DNA of 64,000 bases from Myxococcales bacterium (GTDB lineage: Bacteria > Myxococcota > UBA796 > SXON01), in the NCBI GenBank assembly GCA_009692585.1, contig SHYX01000006.1:62001-126000 (forward strand). The letters are read 5' to 3'. Every line of letters begins with the position of its first letter. The stretch's first letter is position 1. Under the pieces are notes generated by a model, which ran no database searches, was not told the origin of the DNA, and was given only the letters and a program-made list of their open reading frames with translations. A program made the position numbers and the translations under genes. This document shows positions 63,491 to 64,000 of the stretch, one piece after another.

Positions 63491-64000
63491 TCGGCCGGTG
63501 GGCGCTCTCTGGCGCGCTCGGCTGTGCCGTCGACTCCGCGACCGCGCTCAAGGCCGGCCTGCGCGACCGCGATTGTTCGGCGATCGTCGAGAGCGGTGTG
63601 AAGGACCAGTGCCTGGTGGAGCTGGTGCAGTGTGAGGCCATCGTCGGCGCCCGCGCGCGCGCGGAGTGCGCCTTCCGCGACGCCGAAGCCACCGGGAACG
63701 CCGCTCGCTGCGTGGATGCCGGCGAGTGGGTGGACGACTGCCGGATGCACCTGTGGACCGCGTCGTTTGGGGACTGGGCGCCCGCGGACGCCGGGCCGGG
63801 TCAGGCCGACGACCTGGCCGCCCGTGAGCTCGTCCGGTTTGGTTTTTCGACGGCCGATCCTCGCCCGTGGTCGGCCTGGTATCGCTGGCTCCTTGGTCGC
63901 TCCCGCCCGCTGGACCGAGATGCCTGTAGAACCATCGCCGACCCCGCGCGGTCCGAAGCGTGCCTGAAGACCGGCCTCGCCTACTATGACGACCTGCTGA
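63487..64000 (+). CDS. Cys-rich exported protein (partial, runs off right edge)
   Basis: 171 codons are visible from a GTG that overlaps the previous stop (GTGA). The leader is short: MIGRWALSGALGC, with a possible lipobox Cys13. The mature part has about nine Cys in pairs (RDCSAIVESGVKDQCL; LVQCEAIVGARARAEC; RCVDAGEWVDDCRM; DACRTIADPARSEACLK), a spacing pattern like disulfide-linked helical repeats. No family is recognised. Fourth gene of the kinase operon; the 3' end is outside the window. Confidence 0.65.
   Translation, partial: MIGRWALSGALGCAVDSATALKAGLRDRDCSAIVESGVKDQCLVELVQCEAIVGARARAECAFRDAEATGNAARCVDAGEWVDDCRMHLWTASFGDWAPADAGPGQADDLAARELVRFGFSTADPRPWSAWYRWLLGRSRPLDRDACRTIADPARSEACLKTGLAYYDDLL

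Overview
The window is a very GC-rich bacterial chromosome segment with dense coding, many GTG starts and 4-base stop/start overlaps (ATGA or GTGA) between neighbouring genes. The mix of membrane-spanning Ser/Thr kinases with PEGA domains, a large number of small species-specific lipoproteins, a MopE-like DGDG...GDCDD motif, Cys-plus-hydrophobic-plus-Arg C-terminal tails and a TIGR04552-like protein points to a Myxococcota (former Deltaproteobacteria) member. This assignment is inference from gene content, not a database match.

Layout. 1-1194: start of a small basic protein and a conserved unknown. 1246-3058: a membrane protein running into a decayed gene whose 5' end meets a ~210 bp inverted-repeat element. 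3059-6346: mfd. 6364-7533: a patch of broken genes, including a MopE-like surface protein. 7546-13391 (minus): Ser/Thr kinase, predicted barrel protein, large lipoprotein alpha/beta hydrolase, small exported protein. 13425-14158: a truncated, frameshifted hsdM and a G-tract repeat. 14266-17069: secreted beta-propeller, TPR and anchored proteins and a 60-aa basic protein. 17202-26019 (minus): ppdK, two giant propeller lipoproteins and mutY. 26073-26823: a vapBC toxin-antitoxin pair inside 19-bp direct repeats. 26845-32230: rsmE-cutA, glyQ-glyS and two membrane proteins. 32348-37266 (minus): pilF/tgl-like, rodZ-like, mgtE, recO and two lipoproteins. 37484-47418: mtnP, two paralogous lipoproteins, rlmN, thioesterase, sulfate permease, fhs, queG, rhomboid. 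47384-48100: an orphan OmpR-type response regulator. 48229-59599 (minus): a complete cellulose operon bcsA-(zinc-ribbon membrane protein)-bcsB-bcsZ-bcsC-cotH. 59818-64000 (plus): a second kinase-headed operon with TPR, substrate-binding-protein-like and Cys-rich exported proteins.

How it works together. Housekeeping genes (mfd, mutY, recO, glyQS, rlmN, rsmE, queG, fhs, ppdK) are intact and interspersed with envelope operons. The cellulose operon is a self-contained synthesis, export and trimming machine with c-di-GMP control through the PilZ domain of BcsA, and it carries two accessory genes not usual for bcs loci. Two operons pair a transmembrane PEGA-domain kinase with exported proteins, which suggests envelope sensing.

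Two genome-scale patterns stand out. First, a GnTAnC-like hexamer lies 7-12 nt upstream of many first-gene start codons, as expected of a -10 element driving leaderless mRNAs. Second, a ~100-bp repeat with a 12-bp hairpin occurs three times, always between two minus-strand genes and always abutting such a hexamer. Frameshifts are confined to three accessory patches while long genes are intact, so they look like true gene decay rather than poor sequence. No tRNA, rRNA, CRISPR array or complete insertion sequence was seen.
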